A DNA stretch of 64,000 nt, taken from NCBI GenBank assembly GCA_036702975.1, contig DATNPX010000043.1:175570-239569 (forward strand), written 5' to 3'. Every line of letters starts with the position of its first letter. Within the stretch, counting starts at the first letter, position 1. Below the pieces are notes generated by a model. The model was not told the DNA's origin. It did not search any database and saw only the letters and a program-made list of their open reading frames with translations. Shown one piece after another: positions 1 through 8,511 of the stretch. The stretch comes from DATNPX01 sp036702975 (GTDB lineage: Bacteria; Cyanobacteriota; Vampirovibrionia; Obscuribacterales; Obscuribacteraceae). The translations under genes and the position numbers were made by a program.

Positions 1-476
1 TCATACTCGATGTCGCACAATAGAATTTCTTTGCACTGGTGTGCAGAAATTGTGAAAACATGCACGTCTGAAGAACGTATTTCTTAAAAGCCTTGCAATC
101 AGGGCATTCTTGGTGTATCACCCAAAAGAGTGATCGGGTGATATGTGCAGATAATCGTATGAAATGTAAGCAAGGAAGCGTCAACTTCTTCTTCGAAAAT
201 TGCACTCAAACGCAGTCGGAGAAAGAGTTTTGAGATGCGTCGAGATCGGCATGCAAAGCCGATTTGCAGACTCCAATGCTAAGAGCAAATCCCATATTTT
301 TATCGTAATTTCCTATATAGACAGGTGTCTTGTAGCCCACTGTTGCGTTTGACGTGATAGCATGGCAAAGTCGACGTGTAAACGATCTCGTTTCGGAGCG
401 ATCTTCGGTTGTGGAGCTGAAGGTTGAGAGTACTAATACACCGTAGACGAGTTGAGTTTTTAGTAGGTAGCTCGCC
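1..476. other. Left-edge region without a recognised gene
   Basis: I see no convincing gene here. Short reading frames on both strands lack family-like sequence or a ribosome site. One clear small structure is present: TATACACC-type pairing is absent, but TATCACCC (116-123) and GGGTGATA (136-143) form a perfect 8-bp inverted repeat with a 12-nt loop. A second imperfect hairpin is near 28-51 (GCAC/GTGC with flanking ATTTCT/AGAAAT). Neither has a T-run typical of an intrinsic terminator. A gene cut by the window start cannot be excluded, since one forward frame stays open to about base 84. Confidence 0.4.
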
Positions 477-812
477 ATGGTATTTCAGGATAAAGACCTT
501 ACTTGTAGGGATTGCAGCAAGACGTTTGTATTTTCGGCAGGCGAGCAGGAATTCTTCAGTGCCAAAGGGCTTGTCAACGAACCTAAACGCTGCCCTAACT
601 GTCGCATTTTGATGCGTGTTCAACGCAATGGAGAAGATCCAAGTCGTACCGCTGAGGTCAATTGTGCAGAATGCGGCTTGCCGACTCGGGTGCCTTTCCA
701 GCCCAAAGGCTATCGCCCCGTCTATTGCAGCTATTGCTTCCGAACTAAAAAATTGGAAGGTCAAGGCAAGGAAGGGGAAGACCAGGGCACTGCAACTGCC
801 GCTTCTGTCTAA
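477..812 (+). CDS. Small double zinc-ribbon protein
   Basis: A 111-residue cytoplasmic protein with two cysteine-pair modules. The first has CRDC near residue 10 and CPNC near 39, with the pattern LTCRDCSKTFVFSAGEQEFF that I know from the short zinc-ribbon family in Firmicutes, Chloroflexi and others. The second has CAEC near 61 and CSYC near 83, with TRVPFQPKGYRPVYC. The second module matches the CxxC family often written as VPFxPxxGRPVYC. Each module should bind one zinc ion. The molecular role of the family is not established; nucleic-acid or protein binding is inferred. The start ATG sits behind a weak AGTAGGTAG-like site. The C-terminal 20 residues are acidic and low in complexity. Confidence 0.85.
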   Translation: MVFQDKDLTCRDCSKTFVFSAGEQEFFSAKGLVNEPKRCPNCRILMRVQRNGEDPSRTAEVNCAECGLPTRVPFQPKGYRPVYCSYCFRTKKLEGQGKEGEDQGTATAASV

Positions 813-1115
813 GTCTTCAGACTTTGCTTCAAACATAATCACGCCGGACTTGTCCGAGGCGATCACGCGATGATCACTTAGGGCAAGTCTTTGTTTTGAG
901 AGCGTTTCAAGAGTTTTGCATGTGCGCGTTCCGATGTGACACCACAAGTAACGTTTCTTGGTGAGATCTGAGACTCGGATCTCAGTCAATGCATTTGCGT
1001 GAGTTAGAAATTTAGTGATTGCTTTGACTAGCGATTCAACTGACCAAGCAGAGCGATTACGAATCTATGGAGCCGTTGACGTTACTAAACGACCCGATGA
1101 CGATCTTATAGTCTT

Positions 1116-1180
1116 ATAGATAGATGCGTTGTAGATGGACACGTTGATAAGTTGATAAATAGATAGATGCGTTGATAAAT
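1116..1180. repeat. Short imperfect direct repeats
   Basis: A 16-nt block, ATAGATAGATGCGTTG, occurs at 1116-1131 and again at 1159-1174. Between and after them GTTGATAA(AT) occurs three times (from 1143, 1151 and 1171). The stretch is AT-rich and lies in a non-coding region. It looks like slipped-strand repeat growth; no function is visible. Confidence 0.6.
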
Positions 1181-1266
1181 AAATTGATCGCTGTCATTCG
1201 TTGGGGATAGATCTTTTAGGTGGATAAATCTTGGAAGGATCTTTTGTGTCTCTGATGTGTGTCGGT

Positions 1267-1298
1267 AAAAAGTTGAACCGATATCGGTTGAACTTTTT
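1267..1298. repeat. Dispersed CCGATATCGG palindrome, copy 1 (single)
   Basis: A 32-base inverted repeat centred at 1282/1283 with A5 on the left and T5 on the right. It carries the common core AACCGATATCGGTT. One position of the arm is unpaired (GTTG on the left faces TTGAAC on the right), so this copy is a mixed form of the two arm types seen elsewhere. It lies about 450 bases 3' of the zinc-ribbon gene. It is the only locus in the window with one copy. Confidence 0.85.
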
Positions 1299-1587
1299 AA
1301 AGCGGAACTATTTGAATGGAACTTTTCCAAGCGACCGGGACGGGAAGAACCAACATTCCCAAGAAGAAAAAACGAGAAAAATGGCAAAATGGAAATGATT
1401 ACGATGACGGAACCCAAATCTGCTTGACACGGAAAGATTACTTGAAAACCGCTCCTAACAGCGCTTTTGAGCATTTTTACCTTAAATTACCAGCAGGGGT
1501 GATCGCCGTAAGCCCTGCTAGTTGGGATTCTTTGTCGGACATGCAAGAAATGCGTTTCAAATGTGACCTGAGCCTTCCTCCTGGGAA

Positions 1588-1615
1588 TTTAATCACCAGA
1601 GGATTCTCGTATAAT
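1588..1615 (+). promoter_or_regulatory. Candidate promoter of the FHA gene
   Basis: A perfect -10 box TATAAT is at 1610-1615. A weak -35 (TTTAAT at 1588-1593) lies 16 bases upstream. Transcription would begin near 1622, giving a leader of about 35 bases with AGGGA just before the ATG at 1657. The -10 is strong; the -35 is poor. Confidence 0.35.
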
Positions 1616-1656
1616 AATCCTCATCATTTCGATTAAATACTCTTTCTAGGGATTCA

Positions 1657-2109
1657 ATGACCGAAAACACTGAGCCTTGCCCAAGCTGCGGAAGACCCAC
1701 GCCGGTTGGGACGCGTTGTGTCTACTGCGCGACCGTTACTGACCTGGACTTGAAAAGTCTTCAACTTGACTATCTGAAATCAGCCGAGGTTGATGTACCG
1801 GATGCTGTCGTTCCGGTCAGCGTAGCGGTCATTGTTCAGAAGACCGGACAAAGATTTCCCCTCCGTAGCAGTAAATGTAAAATCGGGCGCGATCCATCGA
1901 ATCAAGTTGTCATTCCTGATGACACCTTCACATCTCGGCATCACGCTTGGATTACTTTTGAAGACAATGAGTTCTGGCTGGAAGATTTGGGTTCGACCAA
2001 CGGCTCTCTGCTGAATGGGCATCCGGTTGTTAAAAGACAAGTGCTTTCGAGCGGCGACAAGATTCGTGTTGGCCACACTGAATTGACTTTTGAGATGGAA
2101 AAGAGCTGA
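1657..2109 (+). CDS. FHA-domain protein with N-terminal zinc ribbon
   Basis: A 150-residue cytoplasmic signalling protein. Residues 8-24 form a one-pair zinc ribbon (CPSC then CVYC). Residues 60-148 are a forkhead-associated domain: GRDPSNQVVIP, the phosphothreonine-binding SRHHA, and LGSTNGSLLNG are all present. FHA domains bind phosphothreonine peptides, so the expected partner is a protein phosphorylated by a Ser/Thr kinase. Two such kinases are encoded at 59-63 kb. The start is supported by TAGGGATTCA directly before the ATG. The next gene, 61 bases on, is on the same strand and is probably co-transcribed. Confidence 0.88.
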   Translation: MTENTEPCPSCGRPTPVGTRCVYCATVTDLDLKSLQLDYLKSAEVDVPDAVVPVSVAVIVQKTGQRFPLRSSKCKIGRDPSNQVVIPDDTFTSRHHAWITFEDNEFWLEDLGSTNGSLLNGHPVVKRQVLSSGDKIRVGHTELTFEMEKS

Positions 2110-2170
2110 GCAAGCGATTGCAAGGTGACGTTTGAAGTTACGGTACGAAGCTGGGGTGTTCTAAACTCGA

Positions 2171-2977
2171 ATGTCTGATATCGGATCTGGTGGCGCTAAT
2201 CGAATCGAGTTGGAGAGTCAGATTCTCTGCTCCGCGCTCAGGCTCAGTTGGGAAGATGCTGATACTGAAGGCGTTTTGTCTGCGTCCCGCGAGTTATTCC
2301 AGCTATTCCCAGATTTGCTGCCACCACCAAAGTCTGATGGCGGTGAGCGTCCGACTAACCTCTACAATATGCTCGAGTTGACCTGTGATGTGCCTCAAAG
2401 CGCCGTTGTTGCAGGTTATTTTCGCGCAGCGAAAAAGTTTCTCCGCACACAAAACATCAAAGATAAGCGCCAGGAGTACTACAAGATACTCACCGCGGGC
2501 TTCACACTTCGCAAGCCGCGTTTGCGTTTGAGTCACGATTTAATCGTCGTCCGTGGTTGGCTGATTGAGCGTAAGGTCATTCCTGAGGATGGCACGCTGG
2601 AGGCGATCTCTCAGGCTCAAGGCCGTGAGCCGGAACCGGTTCAGATGGTCAAGACGCAGCCGATCGAATCGAAGCTGCCGACACTTATCGAACTACTCAA
2701 ATATGCCGGTATTATCGGACCGGCCGAAGTTCAAGCTCTCACCAATCAAATGAACATTGCGCCGGAAGTTCCTCTCGTCGAGCTTGTCCTTAGTGCTGGT
2801 TATGTAACGGCGCAAGAGATGAAATCTTTGCAACTTGCCGAACTTTTGTTGTCGCAACAGAAGATTACGATGGCGCAATTCGCCGTTGCCATGTACGACG
2901 AACGTACGCAGGGTGTCAAAATGGCTGAGTCGCTGCAGGTTCGTGGTTGGCTCGATACTGAAACGAAACGCTACTAA
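2171..2977 (+). CDS. Helical-repeat protein with J-domain-like N-terminal part
   Basis: A 268-residue soluble protein of unknown function. Residues about 65-125 (LYNMLELTCDVPQSAV to LRLSHD) resemble the helix pattern of a DnaJ domain, but the HPD motif is missing, so it should not stimulate Hsp70. Residues about 168-268 are alpha-helical repeats of the type LLKYAGIIGPAEVQAL and ELVLSAGYVTAQEM, like the N-terminal domain of GspE/MshE secretion ATPases. The same repeat style and the same closing pattern (ESLQVRGWL here, DTLRLFGWW there) occur in the protein at 62978-64000. Position behind the FHA gene suggests a signalling or scaffold role. This is an inference. Confidence 0.75.
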   Translation: MSDIGSGGANRIELESQILCSALRLSWEDADTEGVLSASRELFQLFPDLLPPPKSDGGERPTNLYNMLELTCDVPQSAVVAGYFRAAKKFLRTQNIKDKRQEYYKILTAGFTLRKPRLRLSHDLIVVRGWLIERKVIPEDGTLEAISQAQGREPEPVQMVKTQPIESKLPTLIELLKYAGIIGPAEVQALTNQMNIAPEVPLVELVLSAGYVTAQEMKSLQLAELLLSQQKITMAQFAVAMYDERTQGVKMAESLQVRGWLDTETKRY

Positions 2978-3129
2978 TACCTAAAAACGTTGGCATGTTT
3001 GATTGGGCCTGCCCTCGGGTGGGTGTCAAGTAGTAATAAAAGTGCTACTATTACCGGGTCGCTTTGGCAAGTACTGGCGTTCTTTCGTTAAGCGATATTG
3101 GCCGTTTCTTTTCACCCGAGCCATAGACG

Positions 3130-4614
3130 ATGATGGAGCTTTCCAGCCGGCCACGCCACCAGATCCGGGCACAAGGACGCCGACGCGGGCATGCTGGAGT
3201 CGTGATCGTTGAGCAGGAAACTTCTAGGTTGCGTTGGCACCCCGGATCGCAGCGTTCAGTAGCCGTTTCTGTCGTGCCTCAGACGGAGCGGACAAGTCAA
3301 TCGCGCAATTCTTTAGAGATTTTGGAATTTATCTCGCGCACCGCCGTGCAATCGGAGCGCGAACTTTTGTCGACCCTCGATGAGCCTACCATCGATGTTT
3401 CAAGCGATAGAGATCCATCTCAGTCCGTGCAAGAGTTTAGACGCATCTTAACGAGTGTGCAGCGCAACAACCGTTCCGCATTCCGGCGCAACGATGGTTC
3501 AGAGCCTACTTACGCTCAAAAAGATAGAGAATTACTGTTTGCACCAGATGACGACACCTTTTCAAACGAAGAAAACGACGAGCATACGGCTGCCAATGAA
3601 TCAGGGCAAGCTTTACGCAGTCTCTTGAACGAACTCAATGCCTGGCTTTCGGCAAGCAATCTAGCAAAAGGCGATTCTTCTTCTTCGACTATATATGAAG
3701 CCGACCACGGAAGTCCTGCAGCCCTTGTCGATAATGCAGCGCAACGAGATCTAGCACGCCTCAAAAGCCGGTTCGGATTCGAACAAGCAAAAGACTGGAC
3801 TTACGGTGTTTTCGATGGTAATGCCGAATCTGTACGCGTGGCTGAGTCGCGAAACAAGCTCTCTCCATTCTTTGATGCCGCCCGCCGCATGGTGGTGGGG
3901 GTGAGAAGCCTGCCGCTCGGGCGGCGCCTTGAATCACATGAGAACGGAGCCGTCCTCGAGAAAGACGAATTGGGGCGTGTCACTCAAATCCGGTCCGCAT
4001 CCGGAGAGATAATTAGTGTCTATTATGGAAAAGACGGAGCTGCCGAAGGATTTGTTCGCACTGACAGCAAAGGCAAACTGCATTCAGTTGCTGAGTGTGA
4101 TGGTAACGGTGTAGTTCTCCGCGACCAGAGCGGCCGTGTTCGTGCGCAAGGTGAGTCATTGTGCATCGATCCGCTCGGACGAATCAGTATCTGTCGCGCT
4201 GACGGTCAGTATTGGAGCATCGACCTGGCTCGCCAGATGTTGAGCGAAAAACGACGCCTGGCTGATCCAAGCGGGCGTTGGAATGCGTTGACTGCCGTCT
4301 TTGCCGCTGACGGATTTCGCATGATGACCCTATTTCAGAAGCTCTCTCCGGATGTAGATAAGAAAGTCTCGTCCCCCGCTGATGCCAACCGCATCTGGTC
4401 TACCGCTTCTGTCGAAAAAGGCAGCTTTAGATTTTACGGGCGCGATGGTTCGACAATAGAGTTTGATTCCGAGGAATCTTTGGCTAATTTGGCGCCGGCA
4501 AATGTGTCATCACCGGCGGTGCGCCCGATCGAGCCATGCTGGCAGGCGAAGCACCAAGCCGGCACCGCGTGGCAATCGGTGCACGAGTATGTAGTTAGTT
4601 ATTTGGCTGTCTAG
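3130..4614 (+). CDS. Protein of unknown function with YD-like repeats
   Basis: A 494-residue protein I cannot assign. The first 200 residues are basic, then Ser/Asp/Glu-rich and low in complexity (for example FSNEENDEH). Residues about 270-370 contain repeated turns of the form DELGRVTQIRSASGEIISVYY and GQYWSIDL, which resemble the YD/RHS beta-strand repeats of secreted toxins and adhesins. No signal peptide, transmembrane segment or toxin domain is visible, so it is not a full RHS protein. The start is uncertain: ATGATG at 3130 lacks a clear ribosome site. The next gene begins 19 bases after the stop. Confidence 0.65.
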   Translation: MMELSSRPRHQIRAQGRRRGHAGVVIVEQETSRLRWHPGSQRSVAVSVVPQTERTSQSRNSLEILEFISRTAVQSERELLSTLDEPTIDVSSDRDPSQSVQEFRRILTSVQRNNRSAFRRNDGSEPTYAQKDRELLFAPDDDTFSNEENDEHTAANESGQALRSLLNELNAWLSASNLAKGDSSSSTIYEADHGSPAALVDNAAQRDLARLKSRFGFEQAKDWTYGVFDGNAESVRVAESRNKLSPFFDAARRMVVGVRSLPLGRRLESHENGAVLEKDELGRVTQIRSASGEIISVYYGKDGAAEGFVRTDSKGKLHSVAECDGNGVVLRDQSGRVRAQGESLCIDPLGRISICRADGQYWSIDLARQMLSEKRRLADPSGRWNALTAVFAADGFRMMTLFQKLSPDVDKKVSSPADANRIWSTASVEKGSFRFYGRDGSTIEFDSEESLANLAPANVSSPAVRPIEPCWQAKHQAGTAWQSVHEYVVSYLAV

Positions 4615-4633
4615 GAAAGGGAAAAGACAAAAT

Positions 4634-6115
4634 ATGGCAGAGGTAATCAAGTTCGGTACCGATGGTTGGCGCGCGATTATCGCAGAAGACTTCACGTTCA
4701 AAAACGTCGAGCGAGCAGTATATGCGATGGGTCTGTATATAAAAGAGACTTATCACTCGGAGAAGAGTTCGCTCGAAGTGCCAGTTTTGATCGGTTATGA
4801 CACAAGATTCCTCGCTGACAAATTCGCCGCCCATGCTGCACAGTTGCTCATGGATATGGGTATACGTGCAAAGGTAGCAAAAAGAGATGTGCCAACTCCT
4901 TGCATTGCTTGGGCCACACAGCATGAGCCCACTGCTGGCGCTCTGCAATTCACGGCAAGTCACAATCCGCCTGAATATTGCGGATTGAAATACATTCCGC
5001 ATTTTGCTGGTCCTGCGACAAACGACATAACAAACTCTATCGTCAGCCACTTGCGCGATATGCCTGCGGGATATGAAGTACCAAGCTTGCCTGTCGAGTA
5101 TTTCGATCCATCCGAACTTTATCTCGCTTCTCTCGAACACATTGTCGACCTGAAGAAAATTGGTGCCTCGAAATTGAAAGTCGGTTTCGATGCCCTCTAC
5201 AGCACAAGCCGCGGTTATCTCGACCGCGTCTTGCGTGATTGTGGATTGAACGTTACCGTGCTGCATGATTGGCGCGATACGCTCTTCGGTGGTGGTATGC
5301 CCGAACCGAAGGCCGAATACTTGAAAGATTTGATGGCCGCCGTTAAAGAGAAGAAGTTGGATGTTGGTATTGCCACCGATGGTGATGCCGATCGCTTCTC
5401 GGTCGTTGACGAGAATGGCAACTTCTTCACTCCGAATCAGCTTCTTTGCTTGTTGACCAGGCATCTGGTTAAAAATCGCAAGCAGACTGGTGCGATCGTT
5501 CGCACCGTGGCGACGACACATTTGCTCGACCGTCTGGCAAAACTTTATGGCTTGAACGTGATTGAAACCCCTGTCGGCTTCAAATATATTGGCGAAATTA
5601 TGCGCGCCGAGGATGTTTTGATTGGTGGCGAAGAATCAGGTGGAGTCTCGGTTAAGGGGCATATTCCAGAGAAAGACGGCATTCTGGCGAATCTTCTTCT
5701 GATTGAAATGATGGCTTACGAGAAGAAACCGCTGACGCAGATCTGGGCAGACGTGCTGAAAGAAGCGGGTGTGACGATGACTTATCGTCGCGCCGACTTG
5801 AAGCTGACCGATCGCACCGCGAAAGGCTTGATGGGTCGTTTGCTGGAGAACCCGATGAAGACACTCGCTGGCGAGAAAGTGACCAAAGAGAGCAGGCTCG
5901 ATGGACTGAAGCTATATATTGATCATGAAAATTGGTTATTGATAAGACCTAGTGGCACGGAGCCATTGATCCGTCTTTACTTCGAAGGCACTTCAGCCGA
6001 TCATGTAGAGAAGGTAATGCGTGACTTCCAGGCGCAAGTCGATGCTATTCTTGAAGACCTTGAAAAGCAGCACGTAAGCTCCGAGCGTACCGCCCTTAGC
6101 CCCCTCAGTAGATAA
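4634..6115 (+). CDS. Phosphohexomutase (phosphoglucomutase/phosphomannomutase family)
   Basis: A 493-residue cytoplasmic enzyme of the alpha-D-phosphohexomutase superfamily, which moves phosphate between C1 and C6 of hexose phosphates. All four signatures are visible: FGTDGWR at the N-terminus, the phosphoserine loop TASHNPPEYCGLKY (near residue 111), the magnesium loop DGDADRFSVVD (near 254), the sugar loop GGEESGG (near 336), and the phosphate-binding RPSGTEPLIRLY (near 440). AGGAAAGGG precedes the ATG. The substrate (glucose, mannose or glucosamine phosphate) cannot be told from the motifs. It could feed the nucleotide-sugar pathway at 52-58 kb. The following gene starts right after the stop codon. 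Confidence 0.92.
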   Translation: MAEVIKFGTDGWRAIIAEDFTFKNVERAVYAMGLYIKETYHSEKSSLEVPVLIGYDTRFLADKFAAHAAQLLMDMGIRAKVAKRDVPTPCIAWATQHEPTAGALQFTASHNPPEYCGLKYIPHFAGPATNDITNSIVSHLRDMPAGYEVPSLPVEYFDPSELYLASLEHIVDLKKIGASKLKVGFDALYSTSRGYLDRVLRDCGLNVTVLHDWRDTLFGGGMPEPKAEYLKDLMAAVKEKKLDVGIATDGDADRFSVVDENGNFFTPNQLLCLLTRHLVKNRKQTGAIVRTVATTHLLDRLAKLYGLNVIETPVGFKYIGEIMRAEDVLIGGEESGGVSVKGHIPEKDGILANLLLIEMMAYEKKPLTQIWADVLKEAGVTMTYRRADLKLTDRTAKGLMGRLLENPMKTLAGEKVTKESRLDGLKLYIDHENWLLIRPSGTEPLIRLYFEGTSADHVEKVMRDFQAQVDAILEDLEKQHVSSERTALSPLSR

Positions 6116-6475
6116 ATGCCGCCAACCAGACCCAGACCACGTCATAGTCAAAGGCTTCAAAAGCCAGTGCAGCAGACCGCTCCAGCACAGACATGGAATA
6201 AGACGAAGCTGATACGAGAGCTTTTGATATTCGCTGTTACTGGATTGGCTTTGTACAACGCCGGTCGATCTATATATGATTCGGTGGAGCGTCAGATCTT
6301 TTTGAGCGAGCAATCTCAAATATTGAAAAAAGGACAGGCCCAAGCGCAGCAAATCAACAAGGAGCTGCGTGATGGACTTTCCAACTATCGTTCATCTAAA
6401 GGAATCGAGCGATTGGCTCGGGAAAGGCTGAACCAGGCGGGACCTGACGAATTCATCGTTCACATAGGCAAATAA
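6116..6475 (+). CDS. FtsB/DivIC-like septum formation protein
   Basis: A 119-residue bitopic membrane protein. A basic, proline-rich N-terminal part (1-35) is followed by one transmembrane helix (about 37-55, LLIFAVTGLALYNAG) and a coiled coil (about 65-95). The C-terminal GIERLARERLNQAGPDEFIVHI is the pattern of the FtsB/DivIC family, which bridges FtsL and FtsQ in the divisome. The ATG follows the TAA of the mutase gene with no gap, so the two are translationally linked. Two copies of the dispersed palindrome follow 30 bases after its stop. Confidence 0.8.
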   Translation: MPPTRPRPRHSQRLQKPVQQTAPAQTWNKTKLIRELLIFAVTGLALYNAGRSIYDSVERQIFLSEQSQILKKGQAQAQQINKELRDGLSNYRSSKGIERLARERLNQAGPDEFIVHIGK

Positions 6476-6505
6476 TAGCCGCTCTGGCAGTTTGGCGAAC
6501 TTTAG

Positions 6506-6529
6506 AGCTGAACCGATATCGGTTCAGCT
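6506..6529. repeat. Dispersed palindrome, copy 2 (pair with copy 3)
   Basis: A perfect 24-base palindrome centred at 6517/6518, arms AGCTGAACCGAT and its complement. It is followed directly by TTTTT (6529-6533), so as RNA it would be a hairpin plus U-run, like an intrinsic terminator for the division gene ending at 6475. Confidence 0.9.
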
Positions 6530-6531
6530 TT

Positions 6532-6579
6532 TTCGTTTCTAGAAGTTCAACCGATATCGGTTGAACTTCTAGAAACGAA
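6532..6579. repeat. Dispersed palindrome, copy 3: 48-base perfect inverted repeat
   Basis: The longest copy: a perfect 48-base palindrome with no spacer, centred at 6555/6556, containing AACCGATATCGGTT. Its centre is 38 bases from the centre of copy 2. Arms here are of the GTTCAACC type, while copy 2 has GCTGAACC. As DNA it could extrude a cruciform; as RNA it gives a long hairpin readable from either strand. Confidence 0.9.
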
Positions 6580-6748
6580 CTATTCGGTAGATTGGCTCGA
6601 GCCGCGCTGCTCACAGGCTGGCTGATTCTGCCCATCAGCTGGAACGCCCAAATTAGAACTTAAAACAAGGCGAACCACCGTTTCATAGAACGGTGGTTCG
6701 TTGATTGTTCGAAGGCACGTACAGAGTACAGAAGTACTGGGTTACCTG

Positions 6749-6970
6749 TTACCTAACGATAGCTCTGGAGAGCCAGAAAGTACGAATCTGTCGATAGGTC
6801 TTAAGGAGTTGCGAGTGAACCGGTGCTTTGGTTACCGGCACAGACGCATTCACTGGAGCCGGTACAGTTACCGGTCCGGCGAGCGGAGTTGCAAGTACTG
6901 ATGTAGCTACTAGTCCAAGGCCAAAGGCTCCAGACAAAGCTACGGCTAACAAACGTTTCTTATTGGTCAT
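6749..6970 (-). CDS. Small secreted protein, 73 residues
   Basis: A short protein with a typical signal peptide: basic start MTNKKRLLAVALS, a hydrophobic core, and a likely cleavage site after ATSVLA near residue 27. The mature part is about 45 residues, rich in Pro, Val and Thr, with no known domain. A strong GGAGGTG ribosome site lies about 10 bases before the ATG, and a promoter-like TTGTCA-N17-TATCTT is further upstream. Together these argue for a real gene in spite of the size. Function unknown. Confidence 0.65.
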   Translation of the reverse strand: MTNKKRLLAVALSGAFGLGLVATSVLATPLAGPVTVPAPVNASVPVTKAPVHSQLLKTYRQIRTFWLSRAIVR

Positions 6971-7038
6971 GGGATAAATTCACCTCCGAACTTCGAACAC
7001 TCAAACCAGGCTAAAACGACTAGATAACACTATGATAG

Positions 7039-7067
7039 AAGATAGCCTGACCATTGAATCTTGACAA
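7039..7067 (-). promoter_or_regulatory. Candidate promoter of the small secreted protein
   Basis: Read on the minus strand: TTGTCA (7067-7062) and TATCTT (7044-7039) with a 17-base spacer. It would start transcription near 7032 and give a leader of about 60 bases before the ATG at 6970. The spacing is ideal and both boxes are near consensus. Confidence 0.45.
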
Positions 7068-7137
7068 TATAATACCACGAAAATAGTTAATAAATAATTG
7101 GTTCCTATCTTAAAAATCGCAGATTGCGAGGCTTGAA

Positions 7138-8178
7138 TTGTCTGAATTAGTAATTGTTGTCATCTTTGCCATCCTCGGTCTAATGGCACATGGCGCACGT
7201 AAGCACCGGTGGCTCGAGTGGTTTATCCGGGTTGTAATTTTTATAACGTTCGGGTCCGAGCTCTTCTGGTTGTTTGTTCTCACTCCTGAAGAACGATCAA
7301 ATAGATGGCTTTTCGGCGTTTTCACCGTCTGCACGTTGATTACGGGCTTGGTCCTGCTGAAGATTGCCCGCGAAGGCATGTCTAAAGTGCTTTCCGCCAT
7401 CAATTCCCTTGTAAGCGGTGGCATGATTCGTGAACTTTTACGACGCTCTGCAGGCGTAAAGGCAGTGCTTTTAACCGATCCGATTTTTCTACCTGACTCA
7501 ATCCCGCATTTGAACGGGCTTTTCCTCTACGCGAGTACTATCCTTTACCTTTTATCGAACATGAATCCAGGTACCGACATGGGTGCCCCGAGTATGCCTT
7601 TGCCGATCCCTGTAGATCTGGGCTCGCTCTTCAACTACAACTGGGTAGGTTTGATGCTTCTTTCGATATGTGGTGCCGGTATTTTTGTTGCTCGCAAACC
7701 CAAAGAAGTATTCGTTGAACGGCTGGGTTTCAAGCGCCCAACTCCAGCGCAAATAGGCATTGGGCTTGGCCTTATCTTATTTAGCTTTACTTACGATCTG
7801 ATCTGGTCGCTCTACACCCACAACACATCAGGAGACCTGGGCGGTAAGCTCCTCAATTACAACGCCGGTACCTTTGGTGTTGTTGGTGGATTGGCACCGT
7901 CCGTAGTGCTGGCTCTGGCGACAGCGTTCTGCGCGGGTATGGGGGAAGAGACCCTTATTAGAGGCGCCCTGCAGCCGATGATTGGGATTGTGCCTGCCGC
8001 TGTGCTACACGGCGTTCTGCACGGACAATTTGCGCACGCGCCAATTTTTATTTTGCAGGTGGCTGGATGGTCGACTTGCATGGGTATCGTTAAGCGATAC
8101 ACCAACACCACAACTACGATTATTGGACATGCCGGCTTCAATTTGGTGACCGTCTTCTTGTTCTCGTTCAACCCGTAA
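7138..8178 (+). CDS. CPBP-family intramembrane protease
   Basis: A 346-residue polytopic membrane protein, about eight hydrophobic segments. The C-terminal third has the signature of the CPBP/Rce1 intramembrane glutamic protease family: EETLIRG (near residue 270), then VLHGVLHG (near 290), and a final GHAGFN (near 332). The glutamates and histidines are the expected catalytic residues. Family members cleave CAAX-type, bacteriocin or other membrane substrates; the substrate here is unknown. The start is TTG with GAGG about 8 bases upstream; the first two helices are outside the conserved core. It is probably co-transcribed with the two genes that follow. Confidence 0.88.
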   Translation: MSELVIVVIFAILGLMAHGARKHRWLEWFIRVVIFITFGSELFWLFVLTPEERSNRWLFGVFTVCTLITGLVLLKIAREGMSKVLSAINSLVSGGMIRELLRRSAGVKAVLLTDPIFLPDSIPHLNGLFLYASTILYLLSNMNPGTDMGAPSMPLPIPVDLGSLFNYNWVGLMLLSICGAGIFVARKPKEVFVERLGFKRPTPAQIGIGLGLILFSFTYDLIWSLYTHNTSGDLGGKLLNYNAGTFGVVGGLAPSVVLALATAFCAGMGEETLIRGALQPMIGIVPAAVLHGVLHGQFAHAPIFILQVAGWSTCMGIVKRYTNTTTTIIGHAGFNLVTVFLFSFNP

Positions 8179-8209
8179 ACTTCAGCTAAATGCAGAGTTC
8201 GGAGTTAGC

Positions 8210-8482
8210 CTGAAAACAAAAATAGTTTTGTTGGCGGCACTCTTGGCCGGCTCGATTATTTTGCGACTGGTGCTTGTCTTTCTGCATCTGAACTCATCCC
8301 TGCATCAGCGCAGTTGGGAGAAGGCGCGCCTGGAAGCTCAGCGCTATGGTGCCCATGCTGACGCGGAGCCGGCTCGCAATCTCTATCGACTGGCACTAGA
8401 TGGGAAATTGCTCCTTCTTGAATTCGAGTTCGCGGTAGAATTCGGCTTTGCGTTCACTTGCCTTGAATATTGCAACGCCTAA
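8210..8482 (+). CDS. Small single-pass membrane protein
   Basis: About 90 residues. One N-terminal transmembrane helix (LLAALLAGSIILRLVLVFL) is followed by a soluble tail of about 60 residues with no family I recognise. The start is not settled: GGAG at 8201-8204 favours a rare CTG at 8210, while TTG at 8225 or 8228 gives a slightly shorter form. It sits 31 bases after the CPBP protease and 29 bases before the glpQ start, on the same strand, so it is likely part of that operon. Confidence 0.5.
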   Translation: MKTKIVLLAALLAGSIILRLVLVFLHLNSSLHQRSWEKARLEAQRYGAHADAEPARNLYRLALDGKLLLLEFEFAVEFGFAFTCLEYCNA

Positions 8483-8511
8483 TGATGGTGGCTGATAGGG
8501 GAGACTGTTTG

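Larger units (their letters stand above)
813..1656. other. 844-base intergenic region with repeats and hairpins
   Basis: No gene is supported. The region holds a direct repeat of 16 nt (ATAGATAGATGCGTTG at 1116-1131 and 1159-1174) in a run of GTTGATAA units, one copy of the dispersed CCGATATCGG palindrome (1267-1298), a 7-bp hairpin AGCAGGG/CCCTGCT at 1492-1519, and a likely promoter just before the FHA gene. An open frame at 1316-1636 has no family-like sequence and begins next to the palindrome, so I leave it out. Confidence 0.5.

Noticed and set aside
300..989. 229-residue minus-strand frame
   Set aside because: It is antisense to the clear zinc-ribbon gene at 477-812 and has no family-like sequence.
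1316..1636. 106-residue plus-strand frame before the FHA gene
   Set aside because: No ribosome site, no recognisable domain, starts beside a palindrome and contains a hairpin and the FHA promoter.
4595..5521. 308-residue minus-strand frame
   Set aside because: Fully antisense to the phosphohexomutase, whose motifs are unmistakable.
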